64,000 nucleotides of DNA from Chara braunii (taxonomy: Eukaryota > Streptophyta > Charophyceae > Charales > Characeae). Numbering within the stretch: position 1 is the stretch's first letter; each line of letters opens with the position of its first letter. Below are positions 1 through 11,100 of this stretch, in pieces. A program made the position numbers and the translations under genes. The notes beneath the pieces are model-generated. The model saw only the letters and a list, made by a program, of their open reading frames with translations, ran no database searches and was not told the DNA's origin. The stretch lies in the NCBI GenBank assembly GCA_003427395.1, contig BFEA01000921.1, positions 168,989 to 232,988 of the forward strand. Reading direction: 5' to 3'.

Positions 1-39
<39 letters not shown>
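1..39. repeat. poly-A run at window start
   Basis: The first 39 bases are all A. They directly abut the foldback-arm copy at 40-189. The run may be a low-complexity boundary or the tail of something outside the window. Confidence 0.9.
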
Positions 40-42
<3 letters not shown>

Positions 43-189
43 TATCTAGTCTCAGCCATAGACCAGGGGGGTCCGGCGTTTTGGGAACGCCGGACCCTCA
101 GGATCAAAAAATTCCGACTGGATTTTGGCAAAAAAAGTCAGTTTTGATTTCCTTCAAAAAATATAATATGTCCGTTTTGACGAAATGAC
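40..189 (+). repeat. single arm of the foldback element found complete at 60633-60961
   Basis: This stretch matches the right arm of the palindrome at 60800-60961. It has the same TCTCA(A/G)CCATAGAC start, the same GTCCGGCGTT hairpin and the same TTTTGGCAAAAAAAGTCA core, and it ends in TGACGAAATG. The partner arm is missing or lies left of the window. It has no coding potential. Confidence 0.85.
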
Positions 190-194
190 TATTA

Positions 195-1420
195 TGCTTG
201 ATGTGATGTTCCGGATCTTACTTAGATGATCTCTCCTCCAATTGTATGTGCTCTCCACTAGCTCTAGCTTCTCATTTTCATGTTCATACTTGATGTGATG
301 TTTCGGATCTTACTTAGTTGATCTCTTCCCTATGTGCATGTGTTTTCCACTAGTCTAGCTTGTCATTGTCGTGTCCATGTGTGTTGAGATGTTCCGGATC
401 TTTCTTAGTTGATCTCTCCTCTATGTGCATGTGCTTTCCATTAGTTCTAGCTTCTCATTATCATGCTCATACTTGATGTGATGTTCCGGATCTTACTCAG
501 GTGACCTCTTCTCTATATGTATGTCCTTTCCACTAGTTCTAGCTTCTCATTGTCATGTTCATGTGTGTTGAGATATTCCGGTTCTTACTTAGATAACCTT
601 TCCTCCATGTGCATGTGCTTTCCACTAGTTCTAGCTTCCCATGATCATGTTCATGTGTGTTGAGATGTTCCGGATCTTACTTAGTTGATCTCTTCTCTAT
701 GTGCATGTGCTTTCCACTAGTTCTAGCTTCTCATTGTCACGATCATGCTTGATGTGATGATCAAGATCTTACTTTGTTGATCTCTTCTTTATGTGCATAT
801 GCTTTCCATTGGTTCTAGCTTCTCATTATCATGCTCATGTGTGTTGGGATGTTCCGGATCTTACTTAGTTGATCTCTTCTCTATGTGCATGTGCTTTCCA
901 CTACTTCTAGCTTCTCATTGTTAAGATTCATGCTTGATGTGATGTTCCGGATCTTACTCAGTTGACCTCTTCTCTATATATGTGCTTTCCACTAGGTTTA
1001 GCTTCTCATTGTCATGCTCATGTGTGTTGAGATGTTCCAACTCTTACTTAGATGACCTTTCCTCCATGTACATGTGTTTTTCACTAGTTCTAGCTTCTCA
1101 TTGTCAAGTTCCAGCTTGATGTGATGTTCCGGATCTTTCTTAGTTGATCTCTTCCCTATATGCATGTGCTTTCCACTAGTGTAGCTTCTCATTGTCATGT
1201 TCATGTGTGTTGAGATGTTCCGGATCTTACTTAGTTGATCTCTCCTCTATGTGCATGTGTTTTTCACTAGTTCTAGCTTCTCATTGTCAAACTTCATGTA
1301 TGATGTGATGTTCCGGTTCCTGCTTAGTTGATCCTTCCTCTATATGTATGTGTTTTTCACTAGTCTAACTTCTCAATGTCAAGTTCATGTATGATGAAGT
1401 GTTCCAAGACATACTTATTC
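195..1420. repeat. ~91 bp tandem satellite, about 14 units
   Basis: A unit of about 91-92 bp recurs head to tail. Each unit carries GATGTTCCGGATCTTACTTAG, a CTCTATGTGCATGTGCTTTCC segment and CTAGCTTCTCATTGTCATG. Units fall into two types by their opening (CTTGATGTGATG or GTGTTGAGATG), and the types largely alternate. Short ORFs here are repeat translations, not genes. Confidence 0.9.
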
Positions 1421-1520
1421 AATCTTTCACTATGGGATGGGTGACCGACATTTGGCTGCTACTACGGGGAACTGATTTGATTAGGAATAAAAGTTCTTCC
1501 TCTCTCTTTTTTTTTTTCTT

Positions 1521-1590
<70 letters not shown>
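1521..1590. repeat. (CT)n microsatellite
   Basis: About 65 bases of nearly pure CT dinucleotide follow a T-rich stretch. ORFs across it (poly Leu-Ser, poly Arg-Glu) are artefacts of the repeat. Confidence 0.95.
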
Positions 1591-4390
1591 CTACTCCTCT
1601 TTTTCCCTCCCTCTTCGCCTTGTCCTCTCTCTCTCCCTCTCTTCCCCTCACTTGGCATATGACTAACCCTTCTCCCCTCACTTGGTACATTGTCAGGGTG
1701 CGAATGGTAAGAAGAGATCAGACCTCACTTGGTGGAAAAAGAGGGCAAGGGGAAGGTAGTCGGTCCCTTGTGCCACCAAGAAGGCAAAGGAAAGGGCGGT
1801 TGAGAAAGTGAGAAAAAGAGGCGGAATCCGAAGGAGAGTATAAGCGAAAGCAAGGTCAATTTGACTCAACCATTTCCCCGACTGCATGACTATGAGAAGG
1901 GGATGGGCTGATAGAGCAAGGAAAGGGAACAAAGAACAGCCAAAGAACATGAAAAAACTAGGCATGTGGGAGGGGCTATGTGTTGACCCGCAACCGGGGA
2001 TTGCATGAATCTTTGCTTTGTGTGGGATTGCGCAGGTAAGTGGAGGCTAAGGATGCCTTGAGCGGGATAGGGCCGGGAGGAACTGGGCATCAAAATGAAA
2101 AGGGAAGAGGGGCAAAGGGCTATGAGACCTTAGCATAAAGCCAATCTATGGAAATGACCTTTGCATTTGAGAAGTGGAGTGTAAATGAGGAAATGGAGTA
2201 CGATCTTGCCAAGGGGAATGAAAAAGTCATGTGTGCATGCATGTAAAGGCCCCGAAAAGACTAAGGGGTCTGTTTCAATAAGTTGAATGTGAATTATGAG
2301 ACCCGAGGGGTGCATAGAGGCGAGGGGGAGGATGGCTTCGCCGCACCCCGATGACGCCATAGGAACACAAGGTTTAGGGAAATGGTGCGCGGCCTAAGGA
2401 TGACGCTTAGCCTGCGCACAAAGGAAGAAAAACTCTCAAAGAACCCCTGGACTGCCTGCGTATTGGAAGGAGCAATTGCTTGAGCACACAACAAAGAATC
2501 AAAAAATATCAGCGCTACAGACTGACCAGCGAGACTACCACCCGGCGTGAGGGCTGAGCTACATCCCCAATGTCAAAGCTCTCTCGCGCGATGGCCCACC
2601 CCCATCCATCTCACCTTGGGACGAATGGTCCGCGCCCTGAGCATGAGCGTGGGCGGGCCGAGCCAACTGGGACCCGCAGTGAGGTCGACTAAGGCTCGAA
2701 AGTCTACCGGGGTTTGACCCTACAAAAATGGTGGAGGTGACGGGCAAGGGTTAAATTGACCCTTGCGATTCTGACGGGGGCGCCCGACGCATTGACGTGT
2801 ACACAACTCAAGACAAGGAAAACGGACTTGTTTTTGCTCTTTCCCTTGTGAGAATCAGATTTGAGAGTGGCTAGGCGCATGGCATGGCTAGACCTGGAGG
2901 TATAACATGCATGCTATGCACTTGATCAACCGTTCCCTTGTGGAATGGCTCTAGCCCTCCTTCGTCTGGTGCTGGTGCTCGCCAGCCGGGGAGGCCTTGG
3001 GCAAGTCGCAGGTCGACCCTTCCTCTTCGTATGAAAGAAGGGCTTCAGTTACCTGGCAGGCGGTTGGTGTTTCGGCTTAGGCTGGGTTCCAATGAAAATC
3101 CCGCGGCGGAGTGATCCGACCGACCGGGTACCCTTCTACCTTCTTCTTCGAGCCCAGTGGGCTCATGCACTTTGTACTTTTTTTTGAAATGTTTGAAGGA
3201 ACCAACATGAACACAACGGATCATCAAGAAGGAACAATCCCGCCCTATGAAAGGACAGACAAATGGAGAGAAAGGGAATGAAGGGGTTTGCTAGACTCCA
3301 AGGAAAACTAGCTCACCTTTGAAGACTCTCACGAGAAGGAACCAACCACTATGTATGAAAATGGGGGGAGTAGCACACATTGTCCTGAGAGAAAATTGTG
3401 AGTTACGGGTAGGAAGCGCTGAGTGCACCAAGGGAAAAACACTTGTACTATGTGTGTCTCACTTGGGACTTGTGTTTGCATGATGGGATTTTAGTGTCCC
3501 GCCTTTCAGAAGGAAAGGATTGGTCTGCACCGACCGGTGCAGGTTGCGAAACGCCGCTCTCTTTTTGTAGGTTGCCGTGTGTTCGTGTGTGGAGGTCAGG
3601 CCACCGAGCTGTCGGACGAGAGTTTGTCACGCCGGTTGATTAGTAGCATCCTCGTTCGAGCGGTGACGAGCTTTGGCTCGATGATCTGCCGGGCGGGGTG
3701 CGAAACGTCTCCTGAGGCGGAGCTTAGCCTATTGGCTGGCGGGGGAAGTACCACTGCATACGGACAAAGACGGAGCCTCAAAGACGATTTGTAGCTTCTC
3801 GTAGCAGGGTTTGGGAAAGGCTGATTCTTGTCGGACCGATGGAAGTGAATGCCCGGACGACTGACTTTTGTCCCTGTATTTAGGCACATGGGGTAACCCT
3901 CGGTGTTGGTATGGATGTGCAAAAGCTGCAAGACGGGATGGGGTATTCTAGGCACAAGGAAAGGGCTAACGACTTGCCGGAGCTTGGGTACCGCGCTCAC
4001 GACGGTTGAGCTGCGCTTGAGGTATGGGATAAAAATCTACCAATAGTACCAGCGGAGAGACCATATTGGAAAAATGTCTGTGAGGAGATGACCGGCCCGC
4101 ATGTGAGATTGCCTGATTTTTTTATGTGTTCCCCCTCTGTAAAGATTGATTGAGCTTGGATTGTTGGACGGAAAATATTTCTAAGTCTATCCCCCCCCCA
4201 TCTAAGTCCACACGAGTGAGAGATGATCGGAAGGAAGGAGGATAGAGGTCAGCTGGAATGAAACCAAGAGAAAGAATATGGGAAAATGGATGGCCGACCG
4301 AGGGTATCATGGGAAGAAGATACTTATGAATGGGGAGGTAAATTAGGGAGACCTTGATGAGGGGTCTGAAATAATTCCCATCTAGGACGA
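1591..4390. other. no recognisable gene; possible decayed retroelement leader
   Basis: This is unique-looking, GC-moderate sequence with only short ORFs of no recognisable content. By position it would be the leader or LTR region of the plus-strand element whose accessory ORFs start near 4394. I found no obvious similarity to the leader of the 27-51 kb element and no clear LTR end. Confidence 0.4.
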
Positions 4391-4393
4391 GGG

Positions 4394-4819
4394 TTGACCT
4401 GGCCTGAAGGACCGTTTGATACTCTCTTAATAATGGAAACAAGGGTCGGGTGCTGGAAACAAGATGGCACGATGATTGCCTTCCCCGATCTATACCAGCG
4501 GCCGGAAATGCCAGTAGATGTAAGGGATGCGGTATCGGTCGTCCTCCCGGAAGATGGGACGTGGACGGACCTTGAACCAGCGTATCAAACGACAATGCTG
4601 GAAGGGGAGGACGCTTTCCTTTGGATACAGACAGTATGGACTAATGTCAGCTTGACAAGGTTGTCGCCAATCTTAATGGATCTGGAGTTTCGAGGGACAG
4701 TGGAAGCCCGGGGGTGGGTCTACTTGTCGCAAGATGGGGAGAATGCTATGGTCATAGAATTGGCATTCGGGAATACGCCGGACGAATTGTTTAGGAAGGC
4801 AGAAGCGGAGGTTGTATAG
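4394..4819 (+). CDS. accessory module 1, A-type domain (unknown function)
   Basis: This is an open frame of 141 codons ending TAG. Residues ~86-125 carry the A-domain pattern shared by modules here and at 39.6-43.7 kb: an Ala/Phe-Leu-Trp-Ile strand, a variable loop, then Gly-Trp-Val-Tyr-Leu-Ser and a short helix ending Ala-Phe-Gly. The pattern suggests beta strands followed by a helix; that is inference. The start is uncertain: no promoter is visible, and an ATG at residue 14 is as plausible. A B-type ORF follows 3 bases later. I recognise no named family. It is probably a retroelement accessory protein, because the same modules sit upstream of gag in the large minus-strand element. Confidence 0.55.
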   Translation: MTWPEGPFDTLLIMETRVGCWKQDGTMIAFPDLYQRPEMPVDVRDAVSVVLPEDGTWTDLEPAYQTTMLEGEDAFLWIQTVWTNVSLTRLSPILMDLEFRGTVEARGWVYLSQDGENAMVIELAFGNTPDELFRKAEAEVV

Positions 4820-4822
4820 ACT

Positions 4823-5230
4823 GTGTGTCAGTGGAGGGAAATGAAAATGGAAAGGGTAGATGTGCGGATGGAACTTGGGGATAGAGGAAGCATGAGGCGA
4901 CCCGTCAGAACCATGCGATGCGTGCTGCTTCCCTTCCTGGTGGAGGCAGTTTTCGGAACCCGGAGCAGGCTAGTACAGATATGTCAGCCCATGACGAACC
5001 TCGGACTATACGAGTGCGCTAAGCAAGACTTCTTTCGGTTGTCGGTAGAAATGGGGCCGTTTGAGGGGAACTGGGCGGACGAGCTGGCCGAAATACTAAA
5101 CTGCCTTAGCGTAGACGATGTGGCAAGAGGGGAGACATTTCTGGAAGGGGTGAAAGAGTTGTTCTACAACGAAGAGGACGACTTCAGTGATGAGGACGAA
5201 GATGATGAGATAGAGGACTGGGACTTCTAA
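4823..5230 (+). CDS. accessory module 1, B-type helical domain with acidic tail
   Basis: This is an open frame of 135 codons, 3 bases after the preceding A-type ORF. The middle contains the B-domain core: Phe-Phe-Arg-Leu-Ser, Met-Gly-Pro-Phe, then Asp-Glu-Leu-Ala-Glu-Ile-Leu. The paralogues at 5699-6046 and 6352-6993 show the same pattern. The last ~20 residues are almost all Asp/Glu, unlike the other copies. Residues 1-40 are basic and unlike the family, so the true start may lie further in or be fused to the A domain by an older frame. No function is known. Confidence 0.5.
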   Translation: MCQWREMKMERVDVRMELGDRGSMRRPVRTMRCVLLPFLVEAVFGTRSRLVQICQPMTNLGLYECAKQDFFRLSVEMGPFEGNWADELAEILNCLSVDDVARGETFLEGVKELFYNEEDDFSDEDEDDEIEDWDF

Positions 5231-5423
5231 GGAGGGTGACTGGACCTAGGGAAAACGGGTGGCCTGGTATTGTGCAGGAAGGGGAAAAGATGACTAGAGA
5301 GGAAAGGCTGATGGAATACACCTTCAAGGGTTGGAAACCAAGACGACTCAGAGGAGGAATAGAGATGCCTATACCGAGAGAAAACGGATGGAGGGGGACC
5401 ACGTGCGACTGGGTTGGGTTTTA

Positions 5424-5698
5424 GGTTGCCCGGGAATTATCGTATGTATGGATAGAGCGGATTTGGAACCCGGTAAGGGAAGAGGAAGGTTGGGATGAGA
5501 TAGCGGAAGGCAGAGTAGAATCAGTCGGGACGGTCGTTCTTTTCGAAGACGGGTGACGCCTATTTTGCACTATGGTGGCAACAGGACAGGACCCGATGTG
5601 GCTTATGGGGGATGCAGAGGCGCGAACCCAAAAGGAAGGCAAGAGGTTCGTTAACGAGAGATGGGACGAAGTTAGTAGCAGGGTTGTGATGGGGGGGG
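5424..5698 (+). pseudogene. accessory module 2, broken A-type domain
   Basis: One frame from ~5430 reads Tyr-Val-Trp-Ile-Glu, a loop, then Val-Gly-Thr-Val-Val-Leu-Phe-Glu-Asp-Gly. That is the two-strand signature of the A domain. A stop follows at about 5557 and similarity passes to other frames, so the domain is frameshifted. It lies directly upstream of the intact B-type ORF at 5699, which keeps the A-B order. The preceding ~190 bases have no clear family match. Confidence 0.45.
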
Positions 5699-6046
5699 AT
5701 GGAAGGAACTCAAGCCGCCCAGCCTACGAACAACGGCGTGGTGCCCGAGTTCGTGGTCGAGTGGTTTGGGGGTTTCGAGCACATCGTAGACGTGGCCGAC
5801 TCCATGAAAGAAGCACACATAGAGTGTGCCTGGCTGACTAAGGAATTCTACAGGATCTCGTTAAAATATGGACCCTTCTACGGAGATAAAGCCGGGAAAG
5901 TCCTCGTCGTCCTAAGGATAGGCAAGTATGACCGCCTAGAGGTAGACGCGGAGATTTGGGACGCCATAGTTAGCCGGGAGGCGGCGACCGCTCCATCCTA
6001 CGTGGATGATGTCTTTAAACTGTTTGAGGTACTGTGGTTTGATTAA
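5699..6046 (+). CDS. accessory module 2, B-type helical domain
   Basis: This is an open frame of 115 codons ending TAA. The core reads Glu-Phe-Tyr-Arg-Ile-Ser, Lys-Tyr-Gly-Pro-Phe-Tyr, then Lys-Val-Leu-Val-Val-Leu-Arg-Ile and, later, Ile-Val-Ser-Arg-Glu. It is the clearest example of the plus-strand B form. It pairs with the broken A domain just upstream. I infer an all-helical fold from the spacing of hydrophobic residues. No named family is recognised. Confidence 0.5.
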   Translation: MEGTQAAQPTNNGVVPEFVVEWFGGFEHIVDVADSMKEAHIECAWLTKEFYRISLKYGPFYGDKAGKVLVVLRIGKYDRLEVDAEIWDAIVSREAATAPSYVDDVFKLFEVLWFD

Positions 6047-6351
6047 AGGGACCAGGAGATCGAACACCGGAGAAAGGTCGGAGTATGGAGTACGCATGTA
6101 AACTAGGGTGTAACATAAGAAGAGGTGGGGGGAGGCATATACATTAGCTTAGCGGGGCATGCTAGGAGACTAAGAACGAGGGCTTGAACAAGACAGGAAA
6201 CAATAGGAGGACGGACAGTTGCTGAAAAACGGGTCGTGATCCTCTCTTTGTGGGCTATGCGAAAAAACCTCAAAATAGCAATGGCGGCAGGACGTGTTCG
6301 ACCGATACGCCAGTCCCCGTACCCCGGACCGCCCTGGAATAATGGCAGAGG

Positions 6352-6993
6352 GTGGAAAGTGTCTCTTCCGGCAAGCTTCGACTTTCGGGGTTCGACGTGG
6401 AATGGCGAGCCGTGACCTTGGGAAGGGACAATGCCTTCATGATGGTAGAACGTCGGTGGACGGGGATGAGATTCGACCGAGGGCCTAGGGATGATTTGTT
6501 TTCCGACTTAGAAGTTGTCGGGGTCTTGTATCTACCCGAGATCAGTCGACACTCGCTAGGGGTAGGAATAACGCAAGGTCATGAGCTGATCCCAGTCTTT
6601 CGAAGGGTAGCGCAGACATTGACGTGGATAGGCCAATCAATTAGGGGTAGAAGGAACGTGGGCCTACGGACCAGGGTGGAAGTAGGGAGTTGGCAAGAGT
6701 TCCGGGCGCCGGCAACCCCGCTGAGATGCCGGGGCCCCCGTTTCATGATAGACCTCATCTTCGGAAGCCTCGCAAGGGCGCAGGATCTGGCAGACTCGGC
6801 AATAGTCTGGGTAAACCGCTTCCTGCCCCTAACCATCGGGACATTCTACGACATCGCCGTGGAGTACGGGCTTTTCTGGGAAAACCGGGGCCAGGAATTG
6901 CTCGAGGTTATCGATATCCTGAAAATTGGGTTACCATGGTTAGCTCGTGCGGAATACGAACACATAATCCGAAGAGAGATCGAGGTGGGATAA
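6352..6993 (+). CDS. accessory module 3, fused A-B protein (213 codons)
   Basis: This is the best preserved module of the plus-strand group, with A and B domains in one uninterrupted frame. Residues ~28-70 give the A signature (Ala-Phe-Met-Met-Val, loop, Gly-Val-Leu-Tyr-Leu-Pro). Residues ~150-213 give the B signature (Thr-Phe-Tyr-Asp-Ile-Ala, Tyr-Gly-Leu-Phe, Glu-Leu-Leu-Glu-Val-Ile, Ile-Ile-Arg-Arg-Glu). Its length matches the 219-codon fused module at 41676-42335 on the other strand. No signal peptide or membrane segment is apparent. Function unknown; context says retroelement accessory ORF. Confidence 0.6.
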   Translation: MESVSSGKLRLSGFDVEWRAVTLGRDNAFMMVERRWTGMRFDRGPRDDLFSDLEVVGVLYLPEISRHSLGVGITQGHELIPVFRRVAQTLTWIGQSIRGRRNVGLRTRVEVGSWQEFRAPATPLRCRGPRFMIDLIFGSLARAQDLADSAIVWVNRFLPLTIGTFYDIAVEYGLFWENRGQELLEVIDILKIGLPWLARAEYEHIIRREIEVG

Positions 6994-7739
6994 AGTTATC
7001 TAGCGGGGGTGGCTCAACTATTCGAGGAGTCTACCGAACCGGAAGGGCCACAAGGACGAGAGCGGGATTAACAGTCGGAGATAAGCCAATAGGGCAAATC
7101 GAGCATATTGCGCTACGTACGAGGGCTCACCAACGGAAATAGGGATGGACCTTCGGACCCCGATGATCAAGAACCCGCTGCGAAATAAGGGGGAGGATAG
7201 ACTCGTAATGATTGTCATGACCCTGGGAGTTGAAAAGGGGATACTGCTCGGGAACTGTTTCCAACAGGATGCCCAACCAGTACTCCTACGCGCCGACGCG
7301 GCAAAACAGGGGCACTATAAACGAGCCTGTCGTGAAGGGAACTAAGTTATTCCCTTAGCTCAATAAGGCGGCACGGCCGGCCGCGGCTCCTTAGGGAAGC
7401 AATCAGAGAACGGAAATGGGGACGGGCTACTCTCGGGATAAGCTAAGTCAAAGAAACCAGAACCTATGCAGCCAAAAATGCCTCGCGCTGCCTGTGTCAT
7501 GGGGGATCCTCTGGTGAGGCAGCGCCGTACAAAGTGGGGAGGGACAGAAGGACAAAGAATCGATGAATCCATATGATACCAGGGAAAACAGGAAAGAGAT
7601 CTCCTCAGGAGGAAGCTTGGCGAGAAGTTGTTAATCTTCAAAGGAGTCCTGGATGTTTGGAGGATCTAGAAAAAGTTTTTGCGGATATCCGCTTGAGCTT
7701 GTCGGATTGAGAAGGCGGGAAAGTCATGAGGGCTCCACT

Positions 7740-7900
7740 AGGGATGAAGCTTAGTTTCCGTGCGCTGCCGTAGGGAAGTTAAAAGCGCAGATAGGAACGC
7801 ATCACACAGACGCTCTAGTAGACAAAGGTGCGGAAATCACACTCGTAAGGAGAGATGTGGCAACAATTACCGGTTGTGTGGCTAACAAGGAAGTAATGGG
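7740..7900 (+). pseudogene. decayed retroviral-type aspartic protease motif
   Basis: The frame from about 7761 reads Ala-Leu-Val-Asp-Lys-Gly-Ala-Glu-Ile-Thr-Leu-Val. This is the usual LVDTGAE-type active site of retrotransposon proteases with Lys in place of the Thr/Ser after the catalytic Asp. The flanking frame is short and broken. The motif lies 5' of the Gag-like sequence at 8361-9560, the reverse of normal gag-protease order. The locus is therefore rearranged or built from two elements. Confidence 0.5.
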
Positions 7901-8360
7901 GAGCGTCTCGCGGGTGCATTTGTAGTTGGAACCACCAGAACTGCGTCTCGGCGGGCTCCGAGGGACCAGAAGGGATACATGAATTTTAAGGGGGCCAAGG
8001 CGTGACAGAGGACCCCAACGCGGTCAAAGAAAGGTATCAACCGGCAGAAACCGGGGCTGCGTAAAACATGCGAACCCAAAGATGGAGGAACAGGAGGATC
8101 TGCTAGTCCTTCCGGCTTGTGACACTGGTAGGAGAAACCATCAGAGCAGTAAGATAGGTAGAGGGCGGGGGAACATACAGGGTAGGAAGGACTCTAAGGT
8201 GCGAGAGGAAGTGGAAGGACAACCCCGACGAGAAAATAATTAAGCTGATTTGAAGACGGGAACATTTCCAGAGCTAATAGCAATAGGAGAAATAGGAGGG
8301 GTAGAGTCTAAAGTAAGTCTCTCCTTCTTTCGGTTGTATGGCGTGCAGGTCTGATACGTT

Positions 8361-9560
8361 ATGGGTGTCACAAGGAACGGTAAGGGCCGAAGAGGCCAAC
8401 GTGGTCAAACATGCAACATGGATGGTCGGAATCCAAGGGCTCAAGACGACAGGATAAATGTTGGCCGAAAGTTCAACAACAAGGGGGTCGAAGACGATGC
8501 GAGGGGGATTTCGGGGAAAGGGATCCATAGCGAGAAAAGATCCGCAGAATCTCAAGGAATAAGGTCCGTCATAGTTGGTAATATGGAAGAGTCACAAATT
8601 TCGGAGGGTGGTTTGATGAAGAAAAGGAAGGTGGCGGATACCCTACGAAGACTTAAGGAAATAGAGCAGATGGTAGCAAATTACAAGACAAGTGTGATTG
8701 AGGAAATGATAAAAGACGTCGAGACTATGGACGACAATGAGCTACACAAGGAGGAACGGCAAGGGTAGACACAACGAGAGCGCATGATTAGGAAACCCCG
8801 TGGATGGGGAACGGGCGGAGATGCGAGGGTAGAACGGGGAGTTCGACCCTCTGAGGAAGAGACCACAAGGGAAGGGAGGGAGCCAAGAGCGGACCATGGA
8901 ACGGGCCAACAGTCAGAGAAACAATCCTTGACGAACGATGATTATAGTGAACTAGGGAACCTAAGGAAGAAACTGGCAGCATGGCTCAACCAGGGAAAAA
9001 GGAGTATCAGAACAAAGAGTCGTCGGAGGAACAACGAAGCATCTCAGAGTCGGGTGGCAACTAAAGACGAAGCGAAAGGAGGACTTGTGGAATCGCATTG
9101 GCCAAACAAAGGAGTTAACGTTCAAAGAAAAAGGGTAGGTGATACCCTTGTGGTGGTGCAAGCCCAAGTACCCCGACCCGCGTTGACACCCCAGGAAACT
9201 CTCGCTTTAAGACTCGAACAGCAGGCTAGTCGAAGGGATCGCACCGCGGAATCATGTCGATATTGTACTACGGTGAGACACTTCATTAGACATTGCCCGA
9301 AGCTTAACCATGGCATCATAAGAAGGCGGTGTTCTAGGACCCTTGAGGGACATATCATGGGTCCTAACTGAGAAAGGATTAACTGGACTTCGCGTGGAGG
9401 AATGAGACACATTATAGCGACCTTAAACAACCTGGAATTTTCAGCAATGGAGGACTCAGAGGAGGAAGTAAGCAAGCTTTGTTGGGAACCCACCGGAGAT
9501 GGAGGCCAGCATCGGACCGGCCTCGTCATGAAAGTGAAAAGGGATGATGGGAACAACTAA
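8361..9560 (+). pseudogene. gag: Gag-like sequence with CCHC zinc knuckle
   Basis: Three open segments follow one another in changing frames (8361-8768, 8784-9371 and ~9402-9560). The first ends in a Lys/Glu-rich stretch that looks coiled-coil. The second contains a zinc knuckle near residue 158, C-x2-C-x4-H-x4-C (Cys-Arg-Tyr-Cys to His-Cys), typical of Ty3/gypsy Gag nucleocapsid. The third continues in the style of a Gag C-terminus. It lies downstream of the A-B modules on the same strand, as gag does in the 27-51 kb element. No reverse transcriptase follows; sequence after 9.6 kb is unrecognised. Confidence 0.6.
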
Positions 9561-10950
9561 AAGACTTGGAAATAGGGAGAGCTGAGAGTGACGGCAGATA
9601 GGCTGACACACTGAACGGAGGGGTTGGTTTAGTCATGATGGGCACTCGAAGGAAACAGGGGCGGAGATTGACCATGGATTATGATTCTGGGTCCGGTCTG
9701 AAGCTGAGGGTGAAGGAGAGGAAGTAAGCCTAGGAGGAAAAAGCGGAAGAGAAGAGGGAAACACGACTGGACCTCACCAATAAAAGGGCGTCAAGATGAG
9801 CAATGCGACATGAGGACGAGAGGTTGTGAGGGTAAGGATGGTCACGAACAAGAAAAGGAAAAACAAAAGGTTTGGGGGGACCCTCACCAAACTATTGGTA
9901 TCATGAATAGGCAGAGGAAGTAGTCAAACTTGAAGAGGGAGAAGGACCTGAGTTTGATACCTTTAAGGAGACGTCGCAGAGTAGGATGAGGAATTTGGGC
10001 AATCGTGCAGTCAGTGGTTTTATCAGTAGGTTGATGAAAAATCTGGGCTATCAAGGTCAGAAGAAAGATGAGGAAAGGCGAGTCGGTCACATTATGGGCT
10101 TCCTACGATGATGGAACACTTGAGATGTCCGCATGACGGAAAGGAATAAATTTTCTTGCTCATAAGCTAGGCTGGGATGCGCCCTCGCAATCAAAAGAGC
10201 TTGAAGAAGCCAAGAGGCGAGGGGCCAATAAGGAAAGATGAGTCGTGCCAAGAAAAATTGTGTATATAGGATGTATGCGGAATAGGAGATGGTGAATTGG
10301 TCATATAGGTCGCCTTTTGGGTATGGTCTGGACTATGCGCAGTCCTTCATGTGTTGACAAAGACGAGACATGTTGATGATGACCATTGTTGTTAGCTCTC
10401 GCGCGAGCTATTTTTGAGATGTTCAATACTTGCCGAGACGCCGGAATAAGGACCGGCGGAAACAACCTCGATGGGACTATGTGGGGGGGGCAGATATTAT
10501 TTTATAACTATTGCAAATATCTCGTTCAAATGAAGTATTGGTTCGAGGGTGAATAAGTGTGATCAGATTCTCGGAAATGGTTAGTAAGCCTATGGGTAGA
10601 GGGGCGTGGAAATGAACCTCCGCTATGAAGCCTAATCCAACTGGACCAAAGTCATGTTGCAAGAAGTCAAGTTGTGAGAATGAGCAAGAGAGAAAAGGAC
10701 GAAGGGCCTCGCATCTTGAGCTATGGTTGAACGGTCGGATGGGCTAGTGCTGCTTTGGGTTGCCAGCCCCAACTCGAGTACTAGACGCTAAGTCGGATGT
10801 ATGCATGAATAGTAAGTTGCTTTGAGAAAGAATGAAGGAAACCGCACGCATAAAAACTGGAAAAGATGGTCACCTTCTAACCCCCTCCTAGTAAAAGTTG
10901 GGATCCGTGTCCTCGAGGCCCACCCCCTCGGGCGCTAACATTGGAATGGA
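9561..10950. other. no recognisable feature
   Basis: Only short ORFs with no family signature are present. By position this should hold pol of the plus-strand element, but I see no RT or integrase motif on either strand. Confidence 0.4.
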
Positions 10951-10954
10951 TAAG

Positions 10955-11100
10955 GACGGCCCTGACAAGGTTGTTCGACTTGAAAAGAAAGAATGACCCT
11001 AACCAGGTTATTCGACTTGAATGGAAAGAATGACCCTAACCAGGTTATTCGGCTTGAATGGAAAAAAATTACCCTAACAAGGTTGTTCGGAAATGGCCCC
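10955..11100. repeat. 37 bp tandem repeat, ~3.5 copies
   Basis: A unit containing CCTAACCAGGTTATTCGACT and ending in GGAAAGAATGAC recurs with small changes. The last copy is partial and followed by diverged sequence. Confidence 0.8.

Noticed and set aside
1387-1690. ORFs across the CT microsatellite on both strands
   Set aside because: Translation of a dinucleotide repeat (Leu-Ser or Glu-Arg runs); no unique protein sequence.
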